Shown: piece by piece, positions 1 to 11,470 of the stretch
Numbering within the stretch: the stretch's first letter is position 1
Layout of the letters: each line of letters opens with the position of its first letter
DNA from: Symsagittifera roscoffensis
Taxonomy: Eukaryota; Xenacoelomorpha; Acoela; Convolutidae
NCBI RefSeq assembly: GCF_963678635.1
Contig: NC_087066.1
Coordinates: 37,265,152-37,329,151 of the forward strand
DNA: 64,000 bases
Reading direction: 5' to 3'
The notes under the pieces: generated by a model
Database searches by the model: none
What the model was told of the DNA's origin: nothing
Seen by the model: the letters and a program-made list of their open reading frames with translations, nothing else
Made by a program: the position numbers and the translations under genes

Positions 1-237
1 TCTCTTGTTTGCGTGAAGGGTTTGTGTATCCCTGCTGTTTAGCTTTCGTTATTTGCTTAAAACGGTTCGATAAAAAAATAAAACAGTTCGATAATCCTAT
101 GTTGTGATTATCGTTTGGCCGTGTTATGATTAGTTCCAATTTGTTGTTGTTGCAAAGCTCCGTAATGGCTTAGATCGAAATTTCAAAAAACGTTCTATAG
201 CTAAAAAGATTTCCACATCTTTTCTTTTCTTTCTCGT

Positions 238-1260
238 TTTGATGGGCCCGGCAAAGTCCAACAGGTATTTATTTTTTTGAATCAATTTTCAGTGAACCAA
301 AAGACGTGGTTCACTGAAGAAATTTTTTTGTTCCTTTCATTTCGAACGAGCGAGTAGTCGGTTTAGATGGTTGCCGGTTGTGGAGCAAGGTTTGCATTGC
401 TCTGAATTATTGACAATGTTTCGATGTTTGTGAGGCCACCATGTTTGATCTGAAGCTGATATAATTTACAACTGTCATGGATGAAAAGCATGGAAAACAT
501 TAACGCATCCATCTCTGAGCAAGAAGGGTATTGCTATTTTTTGATTCATGCACACATAACGTCCAACCACTGTTCGCTAAGGTGGCTCTCAGTTTCCGGT
601 TTAAAATTCGTGATAGCTTAATTTCCAAAAGGCGTTCCACTAATCTCCAAACAATTTTATTGATTGTTTTAGAATAATCAAAATGCTCTGGATCAGAATG
701 CTCTGGATAGCTTAATAGATTAAAAAATGTTTTTTTTTAAAAAAAAAAAAACATTTTTACTCAATCTTTCTCGTTTATTTGCATAAAAGACATCAATGTC
801 ATTTATTTTTGCCTTAGACTGATGGCTGTCCTCTACTACTTTATATCTCCAAATAATGTAATTTGAGCGGACGCTTTCAATGCTCTCTCGAATGTTAACG
901 AGTAACAAGAATGCTCTGGAACATTTTTTTTGTTCAAGTTTGTTTCGTAAATAGTTTGTTCTCAACTCCCTTGTCATACGTTTAGAATTTGAGGGCATTT
1001 TGAAAAGAATTTATGGATAAGTATTTAACAAAATCTATCTTTGTACCGGCCATGTTTTCCAACTCATGGTCAAATTGAAGCAAGTGGTCAACCCATTTTG
1101 TCATCCTCGACTTATTAGTTTGTTTTCTGACCGGTGTAAATTATACTCAGTAGAGCTCTAAGGTCGGCAAGCACTGTGGAATTTTCCTTGCATATCATGA
1201 TATGCTCAATAACCCTTCCTCGCTGCGAAGTTTTGCGGAGGATTTCGTTATTTTGGCGCG
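238..1260 (-). pseudogene. Ty3/gypsy RNase H-integrase remnant, copy 1
   Basis: On the minus strand, 1180-1140 reads like the ALLSI part of the RNase H TDHKALLSL motif. Positions 1105-1040 read M-T-K-W-V-D-H-L-L-Q-F-D and then E-L-E-N-M-A-G-T-K, the classic end of the Ty3/gypsy RNase H domain. Around 397-383 the strand reads C-K-P-C, the second half of the integrase HHCC finger. Positions 261-238 read L-D-F-A-G-P-I-K, the first catalytic block of the integrase core. Stops and frameshifts separate the pieces, so no protein is made. Flanks between these landmarks are AT-rich and unrecognisable. Confidence 0.75.
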
Positions 1261-1689
1261 GCTAGATCGGAGTTTTGGATTATGAATAGTTTGTTCCCCG
1301 GATTTCTCCAGTAATTATCAAGCTGGTGGTCTCCTCAATTGTAGTCTCTGCTGAGACTGCTGTAGTCAGCTTAATCGTGCTTCGGACTGCAGTTTTCAGT
1401 GCCGCTATCTATTCATATAAAGTTTGATCTAATTTACACGAGTCTTGGCGCTCATCCCTCATGCAACCCAGTTGGTTTTTATCCAATTTAATAAGGCGTT
1501 CGACTAATCCTGTACTGCAATGGTTGTTTGGCGGTGCTACTTTTGGATCGACAATTCCGTCTAAGTAATGTGCTACGCAAATTGTAACAGAATTTTTTAA
1601 AATTGGTTCACTAAAATTAATTCAATTCTTCCCACTCCGAACAAAAGATTAGTGGTTTTAGATTCGCTTTTAAGTGGTGAACAGGATTA

Positions 1690-2740
1690 GTGGTGGATCA
1701 GGATTTGCTCTTTGGGCCTGGTTGTTAGTGTTTCAAGATTTAGGCGACCACCATGATCTATCTGAAGATGATATTTTTTCCAATTGTCCTGGATGAGTAG
1801 CATGGAAAAAGTCAACGCATCCGTCTCTGAAGTTATAGCACACAAAGCCTCTTTCTATGTGTTATTTAATTCATTGATAATATTGTTCCAAAATGTTGCT
1901 TTTTCCTTCGTCCTCGCAAGGATGCAGTTTCTGAGTTCCCGTAGTGTCCGATCCCTGTCCGTCAAAGCGTTTTTGAATATGTACGATAGCTTAGTTTTCA
2001 ATTTGCCCGTCAGCGAGACGTTGCCTGGTGTGTCCAACTCTGTAGAAGGAATGAGTAGGACATCCATCTCTCTGTTGATACATCCGCTCTTTCCAATTGT
2101 GTGTCTAAGATTTTAAATCAACAGGCTGACCCATGGACGATGTGCCTCAATTTGTAGATCACCAGGTTTTTTTCAAAGTATGTGTCAAGGGTTTCTCTAT
2201 TCCTTCTGTTTAGCGCTGGTTATTTATTTGAAACGATTCGATAAAATTTTTTTACCAACTTCAATCGTTTTTTTCTTACTTTTATGAAATGTATTGTTAT
2301 CGTATTTTTTGCCTTTCACGGCTGGTTGTCGCCTACTAGCTTTCACCAAAAGAATGAATTTTATTTTCAATTATTTCCTTTTGACTTGGCCAATTGCGAA
2401 TTCGTCCTAAAAGTAATAGAATTTTAGGATTGTTCTAGAACATTATATTGTGCTTGTTTGATGTATATCAGTTGCTGTTATTTCTAGTTGCGCGAAAGCA
2501 TTATCATCCTTATACTTTTAGAAATTAGGAGCTTTTTCAAAAGGAACTTTGAGATAGCTAATCAACGAAACCTGTCTTTGTACCGGCCAAGAGTTTCAAC
2601 CCAAAGTTAAGCGGAAGTGAACGGCTAACCCACTGTTGTTTATTTCACTTTGTTTGTTCTGATTTGCTTTTTCGATTGGTGTGATTTACGTATACTCAGT
2701 AGTGCTTCAAGGCCAGTAACCACTGTAGTTTTTCCCTAAA
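1690..2740 (-). pseudogene. Ty3/gypsy RNase H-integrase remnant, copy 2
   Basis: This is the most decayed of the four copies. The RNase H end is visible at about 2740-2570 (minus strand; ALLSI, then a W-V--L-L-FG/D-L---AGTK-like stretch). The integrase finger region is recognisable at about 1850-1690 by similarity to the other copies (GTGG/CCACCATG block followed by a CATGGAAAA-type block) but is badly mutated, and I could not find a clear LDFAGPIK patch. The open frames over 1784-2116 are chance openings through this relic. Confidence 0.55.
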
Positions 2741-3479
2741 AACAAAACCGGAAGTTCTATTGTCGGGCGGGACTAGATCGATGAGTTTCGGATTAGCAAT
2801 TGTTCAACCCCCGGGCTTCTCAACTTATTTGTCAAGCTGGTGGTCTTCTCAATTGTATTTTTTGCTGAGACTGGTCTCCATTTCTTCTCTAGGTCTTTTT
2901 TCCTGTCGCCTCACCATTTTACGAGCAAGGTTCACAAAAGAATCCCATAATACCGTGTTCTATCTGTTTGAGTATCCATTGTTTTGTCTATGTCCCAACT
3001 AAGTACCACGAATACTAGTTTTTTTTCATTTCTTCTCCCTGTTAACGCATTCCTCCATTTCTGCCCCTGTTTGATCCCAATTTCGCTTCAATAACTTGCA
3101 TCATTTCGTTGCTTCTCCGACGTTAGTGGCTTGCCAGATGTTTCTTTGTGTGAACAGGACTTGATATAATAACACATTTTTAATTTGTCCAGTTCGGTTT
3201 CGAGCTTCGGTCTTCTGCTTCCAAAGTCTGTATCTATTTATTTAACGCAAGATCTAATTTAAATGATTCTTGCCGTTCTTCTGTGATATAAGCCAGCCAG
3301 TTCTTACTGATTTTCATTTTTCTCGTTGAACCTGCTGATCTACCAGGACAATTCAAAATGTCTCATAATTTTTTTTTTTAATTTACCATTGAAACCTTAT
3401 TGGGTTTTGGCGTTTTTTTGGTGGTTAAATTTTTTTTGCTGATTAAAAATTCGAGAAACGGTCTACGGCCAAAAAGAAG

Positions 3480-4530
3480 CACACATCTAACCTTTTTCCA
3501 TTTTGATGGGCCCCGTTAAACCCAACCGAATTTCTTCATTTGGTTCACTAAAATGATTTCAAAATTTTCTATTCCGAGCGAGCTGTTGGTGTTGTAGATG
3601 CTAACCTACTATGGAGCAGAGTTTGCATTTCTCGGCCTTATTGATAAGGTTCTGATGTCTGTGAGGCCAGCATGTTCTTTCTGAAGCTGATATCGTTTCC
3701 AAATCTTCCGAATCAGTACGTACGTGGCAGATACTCTAAAGATGATAGTTTTCTCCACCTTGCTGCTTATTTTTCGTACCTGCAAAGATGCACTCTCTGA
3801 GTTACCACAGTGTCCAAACACTGCTCATCAAAGTGGCTATGAGAATATTGAATATGCGTTATAGTTTGATAATCAGATTGTGCGTCTGCGAACTCTCGTC
3901 TATTGTATCCGACACTGTGTACAAAGGAATGAGTAGGACATCCGAGTCACTTTTAGTTTTTCACCAGTTTCGAATTAAGTGTCTCTATCATTTCAGCTAA
4001 CAGGCTGACCGTTGGACGATGTGTCTGTATTCGTAGTCAGCCAGGTTTTTCTCTCTTGTCTGTCTAAGAGGTTTTTATGTCCATTCTAATTGCGTATTTT
4101 TTCGTTGAGCGGCTGGTTGTCGACTTCTAGTCTACCCCAATGAATGAATTTTTTTTTAGAAAGCTTTCAATAATTGCGAATTGGATTTGCCAACTTCATG
4201 CGCTCTCTCGAATTTATTTTGATTGTTCAGAATGCTTTGGAACAATTTTTTGTAATTGTTTTTTGTTCGCGTATATCGTGTGTAGTTAATTGGAGGTGGG
4301 CAAAAACGATTTCTTCGTCACACTTCTAGAACTGACGAACTTTTTCAAAAAATTTTTGGATTAAATAATCGACAAAACCCACCTTGGTACCGGCCATGTG
4401 TTTCAATTCAAAATCAGACGGAAGTAAACTGTCAATCCAACCTGTCTTTCCGGACAAATAAAGTTATTCGATCGGTGTGATTCAAGTATGCTCAGTAGCG
4501 CTCAAAACTTGGTAACAATAAAAAAAATTT
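3480..4530 (-). pseudogene. Ty3/gypsy RNase H-integrase remnant, copy 3
   Basis: The same order of landmarks is present on the minus strand: an RNase H end near 4510-4375 (including the T-K-V-G-F type end after the AGTK-like block), an integrase finger segment near 3740-3605, and a degraded integrase-core block resembling L-x-L-T-G-P-I-K near 3523-3500. Short open frames on both strands across 3609-4000 are by-products. Copies 1 and 3 are more alike in their flanks (the gatgggcccc block and the sequence before it) than either is to copy 2. Confidence 0.65.
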
Positions 4531-5559
4531 TTCTAACTATAAACGGAGGTGTTCCATTGACCAAACTAATTTCAAAAATCTTTCTTTGCCGGGACTTTCC
4601 GCAGAGGAATTCGATCGGTTTTCGGGGTCAGATTGGAGTTTCGGATTGCTAATTGTTTTTTTTCTTGGGACTAATGTAGTCGTCGAGCTTGTGGCATTCT
4701 CAATTGTAATCACCGCAAAGACTGAATTCCCTTTCCCCTCCAGGTTTTTTTCTTCCGCCCATTACCATTTTACGAGCGAGATTCAGATAACAAGCCCGCA
4801 TTCTATCTTTTGTAGTATCCTTTGGTCTGTTTAAGTCGAACTACGTACCACGAATGCTAGTTTGCCCATTCTTCTCCGTCATCGCACTTTCCTTTATTTC
4901 TGCTTTTCTTTGATCCTAATGTCGCTCAGAATATTGTGTCTTTTCATTGCTCCTCCGCTTTTAATGGCTTGCCCAATGTTTCTTAGTCTAAACATAATTT
5001 GATAACTTTAAACAGATTTAATTTCATCCATTTTTGGTTTTGGCTTTTATTTGAAATTGTTCTTCTGGATTTCCAATCAAAGAAGCGTGCTTCAAGCGGT
5101 GTAAACCAAATGGTTCTTTGGACCATGATTCTCAATGCCTCTATCTAATCATAAAATGAGTGAACTATTTTGAATGATTCTTTGCATTCTTCACTCATAC
5201 AACACTTTTGGATTTTACCCAGTTAAATAAGGCGTTCCACTAATCCTATAATGCGATGGTCGTTTGCCGGTGATACTAATTCGTGATGGTTTTTCCCGTT
5301 AAACATGATGCTCGATCTACCCGTAAAGGTCGCGGTGTTCAAAAATTATTTTTGAACTCACCTAAGAAATTTAAAAGCACTTTTGACATTTGCTTGATTA
5401 AACATTTTTGTTTTAGGAATATCAAGAAACTATAACAAACGATCAGAAACGAGCTTAAAAATTGCTTACTTTTTGATGGGCCCCACAGAAAAACAACTGG
5501 GTTTCGATAATTGGATCACAAAAACTTTTTCCACTTATATCATTCCGAGCGAGCACTTA

Positions 5560-6960
5560 ATTGTTTTTTTTTAATTTCTGATTGTGGAGCAGGGTTTGCA
5601 TTTCTCTCAAACAATGGTAATGTTTTGATGTTTGTGAGGTCACCATCTTCTGAACTGATATTATTCCATATTTCCTGAACGTCATTGCATCCGTTTCTGA
5701 GAAACAAGAGTATGGCATATTTTTTGTCCTGGCTAATGAGGCCTCTTTCCACTTGGTAGTTATTCCAAAGCTAATTTCCCATATTATTTGTCTTTGTTCG
5801 TACTTTGATTCCGAGCCAACAATTAGTCGTTTTTTGATTGTCGGTTGTGCAATAGTGTTTGCATTTTTCTGAAAAAATGATAATCTTTGGATATTTGTGA
5901 GGCCACCATATTCTGAGCTGATATTATTACCAATGTCCTGAATGAGTAAACGGAAAACTTCCTTGCATCCGTCTCTCAGCAAAGAGAGTGTGGAATTTTT
6001 TGTCCTGTTACATGAGGCCTTTTTCCTTTTGGTAGTTATTGCTCGCTCGGAGTGAAAGTAAGTGGTATGGCAACTTTTTTCACCGAGGTTATTTTCACCG
6101 AGCAAGCAATTAGTAAGTTTTTTAGTTACCCGTCGTGGAGCAGGGTTTGCATTTCTCTCAAATAGTGATAATGTCTCGATGTTTGTGGGGCCACTATGTT
6201 CTGAGCTGATATCATTCTCAATGTACTTAATGAGTAAATGGAAAACTTTGATGCATCCGTCTCTGAGCACAGAGAGTATGAAATTTTTTTTTCCTGACAC
6301 ATTAGGCATTTTTCCAATTGGTACTTATTGCTCGCTCGGAATGAAAACAGGTGGTATGGCAAAGTTTTTGATCGAGATTATTTTCATTCCGAGCGAGCAA
6401 GTAGTAAATTTTTTAGCTACCCGTTGTGGAGCAGGATTTGGATTTCTCTCAAATAACGATAAAGTGTCGATGTTTGTGAGGCCACCATGTTCTGAGCTGA
6501 TATTATTCCCAATGTCCTGGAAGACTAGCAAAAAAAACTTCATTGCATTCGTCTCTGAGCACAGAGGGTATGGCAACAAATCTGCGCTGGCACATGAGGT
6601 CTCTTCCCAAGTGGTCGTTATTCCAATGCTACTTTCCTATATTCTTTTGTCTTTGTTCGTATTTTCATTCCGAGCTAGCAATTAGTCGTTTTTTTTTAAG
6701 TTACCAGTTGTGGAACAAGAATTACATTTCTCTCAAATAATGATAATGTTTCGTTGTTTGTGAGGCCACCATGTTCTGAGCTGGTATTATTTCCAATGTC
6801 CTAGACGAGTAGCATGGAAAACGTCATTGCATCCATTTCTGAGCACAGTGAGTATGGTAACTTTTTTGTCCTCGCACATGAGGTCTCTTTTCATTTGTGA
6901 GTTATTCCAATGCTATTTTCCCATTTTATTTTGTCTTCCTTTGTCTCTGAGTGCAGTCTC
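5560..6960 (-). repeat. Five-fold ~285-bp tandem of the integrase HHCC segment
   Basis: Five direct repeats start near 5583, 5846, 6132, 6422 and 6703 (spacing 263-290 bp). Each reads on the minus strand, in mixed frames, as an integrase N-terminal zinc-finger segment: a S-G-H-W block, then Y-Q-L-R-x-W-W-P-H-K-H/Y, then E-K-C-K-P-C-S. WWP followed by C-X2-C is the hallmark of the Ty3/gypsy HHCC finger. Only this part of pol is amplified; the flanking RNase H (about 8.0-8.35 kb) and integrase-core patch (about 5.49 kb) are single. The recurrent 60-250 residue open frames across this block are repeat by-products, not genes. Confidence 0.8.
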
Positions 6961-7164
6961 TGAATTCCCATAGTGTCCAATCACTGTTATATAAAGCGGC
7001 TTTACGTTTTTTGTTTAAAATGCGTGATAGACTAATTTCTAGATTGTCCGTCAGCGTGACATCCTCTGTTGAATCTGACTCTGTACACAAAGAAATGAGT
7101 AGGTCATCCCAATTGCTGTTGAAATCCCTTTATTTTCATTGGTGTGTCGCTGTCTTTTTCAGCT

Positions 7165-7560
7165 ATCAAGCCCCCCCCCCTCTCAGGGATTCGAACCCCT
7201 GCCAACCCAAAGGGTCCCCCCTTTGGTACTTTTTAAGAAATCCATTTTTGGCTGACCGACCCTAAAATTTTTCTAAAGGCGCCTTTGGCGCCAATATATA
7301 CTAAATTTGAGGGGGAGTGCTCGCCAAAAAAATGCGTTTTTCTTGTCAAAATTTTCCAAAAAGTGCCCAAAACGGCTTTTTCGACCTGTTTTTTCAAAAA
7401 ATTTCCTGCGGCGCAGAAAGTTTGGCCAAAACAAGGTCTTTTTACTGCTTTGGGAGAGCTCGGAAAGTAAATCTGATCGACCTAAAAAAAGGTCGTCAAA
7501 ATTTTCGAAAATTTTTTGAAAATCCGCCCCCCCCTCGAGAAAATCCTAGATCCGCCCCTG
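7165..7560 (-). mobile_element. hAT-type MITE, 5' truncated copy
   Basis: This copy is in reverse orientation to the complete element at 31341-31726. It shares the homopolymer run, the B-box-like GGTTCGAATCCC stretch (minus strand at 7200-7183), the GGCGCC-rich core near 7280-7292, and the terminal CTAGATCCGCCCCTG ending at 7560. The opposite terminus is missing or eroded near 7165. It is inserted between decayed integrase-finger repeats and the RNase H part of copy 4, and it helps to explain why that unit is longer than the others. Confidence 0.75.
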
Positions 7561-7989
7561 AAGTTGACCACTCGACGATCTGCCTCATTCCGTAGTTGAC
7601 TAGATTTTTCTCTCTTGTATGCTAAAGGGCTTCTCTGTCTCTTCTGTTTAGCGCTGGTAGTTTGTTCGGGTCGTTTCGTTAAGAAAAAAAAAACGTTTTT
7701 ATCAGTTTCCACTGTATTTTTTTTGCAGGAAACATGACGATATCATATAATTTTGCGTTACACCGCTGGCTGTTGTCTGCTGATATATCACCTATGATTG
7801 TATTGTGTACGTACTCTTCCAATGATTTCCAGTTGGACTAGCCAATCGCGTGCTCGCTCTCAATTATTTTAGTATGTTCAAAAAGTTGTTCAATTTTTGT
7901 TCATGCTTGCCTAGTATTTTGCGTGTATCTTAAGTTGTTTCAAATTGCGCAATTAGAATTCTGCATCAGATGATGAGGATTTTGGGATA

Positions 7990-9088
7990 GTCTACGAAAC
8001 GTATCTTTGTACTGGCCATGTGTTCTAACTCGAAGTCAAAAAGAAGTAAATGGTCAATCCCTCTTTTCAAGCTCACTTGATACGTTTTTACGACTGATGT
8101 GATTCACGTATGCTCAGTAGCACTCTATGGTTGGTTACCATTTTAAATTTTTCATGTACAAAAAATAATAAAAAAAGTTCCATTGACCAAACTACGGTCA
8201 AAAATTCCAATTCCTTAGTGAAATATTTCTGTTTGCAACAAACTAAGTACCTAGAGGCAATAAATGCCACCCGATTTGGTTTTTGTTCCAGAGCGCAACA
8301 CATTATATTGGTTGATGCATCGCATGAAGTAGGGGTTTCCTTATTTTGATCATAATGGTTATATAAAAGGCAATTTTTTTTTAAATACTGGAATAAGCCA
8401 TGAAGGATTGTAGTTGTTTTTGGCTTTTTGTATTAAGAGTTTTGAGGCTGCGTCAGTTTTGCTGCTCAACCAATTAACCTCCTCTACTAACTTCGAACCC
8501 CAACATTTCTATGTTTTGTTTCATAAATTGGCATATTCCAAAGCTTGCGCGAGAATGCTCCAAATCCAATCGTTCGAGACACGACTCTAGTTTTGTAACG
8601 TGTTACCCCTGGTCGCCTTTATTCACAATGGGAATATCGTTTAAAAAGGATTAGTGTATCTTGTAAGCCGAGAGGGCCTTATCCGGTGTAAAATTACCGG
8701 CATATCGGTTAGAGCATAGTGTTTTGTTTGGAACTGATACTTGCCAGTTCTTTTGCTGTCATAATATTGAAATTACTGTCGGACGTGATGACCGGATGCA
8801 TCGGAAGTTGTGAATAGGCGTACTTGAGTTCTAGTTTGGTGAAACAGAAAGTATCAGTTTCGACCGAGTGACAATGCAACCGATGAGATTCTCAAAACTC
8901 TTTATCTGGCAGACGTTCTCATGAAACGCCTTGTTTAGAACTGTAGAAGCTACTGCGGGTGTAATATTTCGACCCCGTTTAGCCCTGCTTGTTATCGGGG
9001 ATACGAATTTTTTTATTCTGTCATTCGTATAACTTCTTAATATTCTCAACTTTTTGTGGACGTAAATTTTTTTTACCATCTTGTGCAA
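7990..9088 (-). pseudogene. Ty3/gypsy reverse transcriptase-RNase H remnant, copy 4
   Basis: This is the best preserved of the degenerate copies. The 9088-8831 frame (minus) reads KKFVSPIT, then A-V-A-S-T-V-L-N-K-A-F-H-E-N, and aligns by eye with KYFVSPIV and L-E-S-R-E-L-N-K-Q-V-H-K-N of the intact element in this window. The next frame reads L-E-L-K-Y-A-Y-S-Q-L-P (RT motif A region, catalytic D apparently replaced by E), and then T-G-K-Y-Q-F-Q-T and Y-A-L-T-D-M-P near 8700-8650. At 8350-8088 an RNase H domain reads CDAS, ALEQ, IASRYL, TKELEFLTVVW and VTNHRVLLSI. Frameshifts and stops interrupt it, and it is not functional. Confidence 0.8.
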
Positions 9089-9089
9089 A

Positions 9090-10560
9090 ATGATTGGAAC
9101 GCGTCTATCTTTTGGTAAATAGCTGTGAAGTTCTGATAAAATTATCTTTACAGATAAAGCTATTCGCCATTTCTAACCGGGTAAACAAGTCTTTTAGTTT
9201 TTCCCTAGGTTCAGCTGCATCTCATATTCTTCTAGAGACCTTTCCATTAAATTACGAGGCTCGCTGTTCATTTGGATGTCCTTTCTTCTGTCATCCAGAG
9301 TCCTAGTTTCTGCAAATACTCCTTTTTCAAAACTGTTTTCAGAATATTGTTGTTATTCTGATCTGGATCCCAAAAAGGCTTAGTGCATGTTTCCATTAAT
9401 TGTTCGACCATCCAATTTGGAACTATAGTCGCGACGCTTCCATTTTACGCAATGAATCTAAAATCTAGTTCCGCAATCTTGATCCGCGAAAACACCCAGT
9501 TCCCCAAAAACACACTGTCCGCCGATGAGGAATCTCCGTATGGTCAGCGATGGCATTACTGTAATCGATTCTACAGGAAAACCCTTCTATATTTGATTCC
9601 TGTGCTTCTTTCCCGATGATGTTTTATCCGGTTTCTGTTTCCCATAAGAAATCGTCGCTTGTTGTCCGTTACAATCTTCGTTTTACGCACCTCGATAAAA
9701 TTGTTTTTTTTTATCGCGTTCTACAATTTTTCCCATGGCGGAGCCAGAGGATTTGTGGTTGTTTGACCCTTGTGAGCCATATTCTTTGTCCGCACGTCTT
9801 TGTCATTTCTATTCGCTGACCTTGTTTCTGCCTGGGGCTGCTCTCTTTTCGTTTTCTGTCGAACAACGAAATTTTTGCACTTCATGCAGGGCTCTCCCGG
9901 ATATGCAATCGTGTCTGTACTGAATCTTTCGCGAGTTTGGTTCCCGTTTTTCTGGATTTTTGCTAGCTCTACATTTTGTGCCATTGTTTTTACAGCAATT
10001 CCTTTTGTATATCGCAGTTTGCCAGATTGAGTGTAAAGAATTCAGATAAGGATTTGTGTTCTGACCCTCATAATTTTGACTTTGAGCTAAGTAGGTCCCT
10101 TAGAGTAGCATCGAGAGTTTTACAGGATTTGTTACCTGTCTAATCTCTGAGTAGAAGGGTAAAAATATGGATATTCCGATGGGGTTTGAAGGTATCTTTC
10201 GACATTTTCTACAAACTCATGGTTTTTACACGTTTTTCCTTGATTTCGGCGTGCTTTGCCAATTCATTCTTAATTCATTTCCCAGTAAAAGAAATATGTG
10301 TGATTTTACTCGTCTGATTGCTACATCCAAGGAGATGTTATTCATTGCGACGCCATTGGCTTTGATCCGTTGAAAATCGTTTTCCCATCTACCTCTTAGA
10401 GCAAAGCTTCGCACTTCTCGCTCCCGAAATGCTTTTTGGGTCAAATTTGCGTGTTTTAGTTCTTCAGTAGGTCTTTCTGAAATAATATTTCCGTATGGAT
10501 CGCCTGTAAGAGGTCTTCCAGATCTTGTAGTGCTAAAGATAGCCAGTGCTACATGATGCT
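9090..10560 (-). pseudogene. Probable gag/protease remains of degenerate Ty3/gypsy copy 4
   Basis: This stretch lies immediately 5' (minus strand) of the RT remnant of copy 4, where gag and protease would be expected. Minus-strand frames over 9984-9721 and 10444-10226 are basic, and a P-C-M-K-C pair occurs near 9890. I could not find a convincing DSG protease motif or a canonical CCHC knuckle. The assignment rests on position and general composition; it could also be unrelated AT-rich sequence. Confidence 0.3.
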
Positions 10561-11276
10561 TCCAATTTTGCCATTTCTTGGGAGTTTCCTGTGTAAGCCT
10601 CTCCCAGAACTCGTTCCAGAACTCAATTCACTGCTTTCAGGAAAGTGCTATTAACATCGGAAAGAGTCGCCGGAAAGTTTTATTTTTACCGGAGGTTCTT
10701 TTTCGTGGTGTTTTTTTTGTGTCCATTGCCGCTATGATTTCGATATGCCCTCTCTCATTGTTTTGCGTAATTTCCTTATTTTTGGTCAAGGGGTTGTTTT
10801 TCACAAGTGCTTAAATTTTTGTAATACTTCCCGGTATAACCAGAATTAGCTTAAACTTATCTTTGCAACAGTTTTCTTTTGTACTTTGTTTGCTAAGCGT
10901 TGAAACTGAGTTTGGCTCTGAAGAGCTGTAAATTTTCCAATTCTTTAAGCAGCGCAGCCAAAACTAACCTGCAAAAAAACGTCTTTAGCCGAATTTCGAA
11001 TTTTCGGACAGTTTCAATCTAAAAATTACCTTCTCTGGCAAGCGTTTACACCTCAAAAATTTTTTGGAATAATTTTAAAATCAGTCAGCAAGGAAAATTT
11101 CTAGTAAATTTGTACCAGAAAGGCTCATATGATGGGTAAGAAATGTCTCTTGAGGGGGTAAGGAATCTACCAATCGCCCAAATTATTTTGGTGCGTGATT
11201 TTAATAGAAATGAACCAATTAGACTGAAAACATGGGTTCTCGAGTTTCTTTTGTTGAAATAAAACGAACTTTGCAC

Positions 11277-11470
11277 GACCATTGTTGCGACTAGATCTTT
11301 GCGCGAGTCATGTTGCATTTCTGTGCAACCCATGTTGCCACTTTGCGCAGCCCATGTCGCAACTCTGCGCAACCCATGTTGCAACTCTGCGCGACCCATG
11401 CGGAGACTTTGCGCCACCCATGTTGCAGCTCCGGGCGACTCAAGCCTCATGCGAGAGTGCGGCATTATGG
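11277..11470 (+). repeat. GCGAC-rich ~24-bp minisatellite, array 1
   Basis: About seven imperfect copies of a ~21-24 bp unit resembling TTTGCGCGACCCATGTTGC are present. Because the unit is often 24 bp, all three plus-strand frames stay open and give repetitive H-V-A-T-L-R type peptides; these are not genes. Confidence 0.8.

Larger units (their letters stand above)
1..9090 (-). mobile_element. Array of four degenerate Ty3/gypsy pol remnants
   Basis: The block contains four head-to-tail, heavily decayed copies of the 3' half of a Ty3/gypsy pol gene, all read on the minus strand. Each copy shows, from high to low coordinate, an RNase H end (lines resembling RW-D-LL-FD-ELE--AGTK near 1105-1040, 2640-2575, 4440-4375 and 8060-7995) and an integrase HHCC segment ending in CKPC. 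Three of them also show a patch resembling integrase-core LDFAGPIK (261-238, near 3523-3500 and near 5497-5474). The recurring anchor 'TGTACCGGCCA' or close variants falls at about 1042, 2579, 4387 and 8010, which gives unit spacings of about 1.5, 1.8 and 3.6 kb. All frames are broken. The parent element is related to, but not the same as, the intact element at 35.5-41.7 kb. Identification as Ty3/gypsy is strong; unit edges are approximate. Confidence 0.8.

Noticed and set aside
5557-6685. Long open frames of 207 and 250 codons
   Set aside because: They run through the five integrase-finger repeats, exist on both strands and keep repeating the same peptide; repeat artefacts.
5560-6960. CRISPR-like regular array
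   Set aside because: Units are 285 bp with no repeat-spacer pattern, and this is a eukaryotic transposon relic.
8300-8350. Plus-strand L-V-D-A-S-H-E-V-G that looks like RNase H
   Set aside because: The minus strand reads CDAS and ALEQ in line with the rest of the RNase H remnant; the plus-strand resemblance is a partial palindrome.
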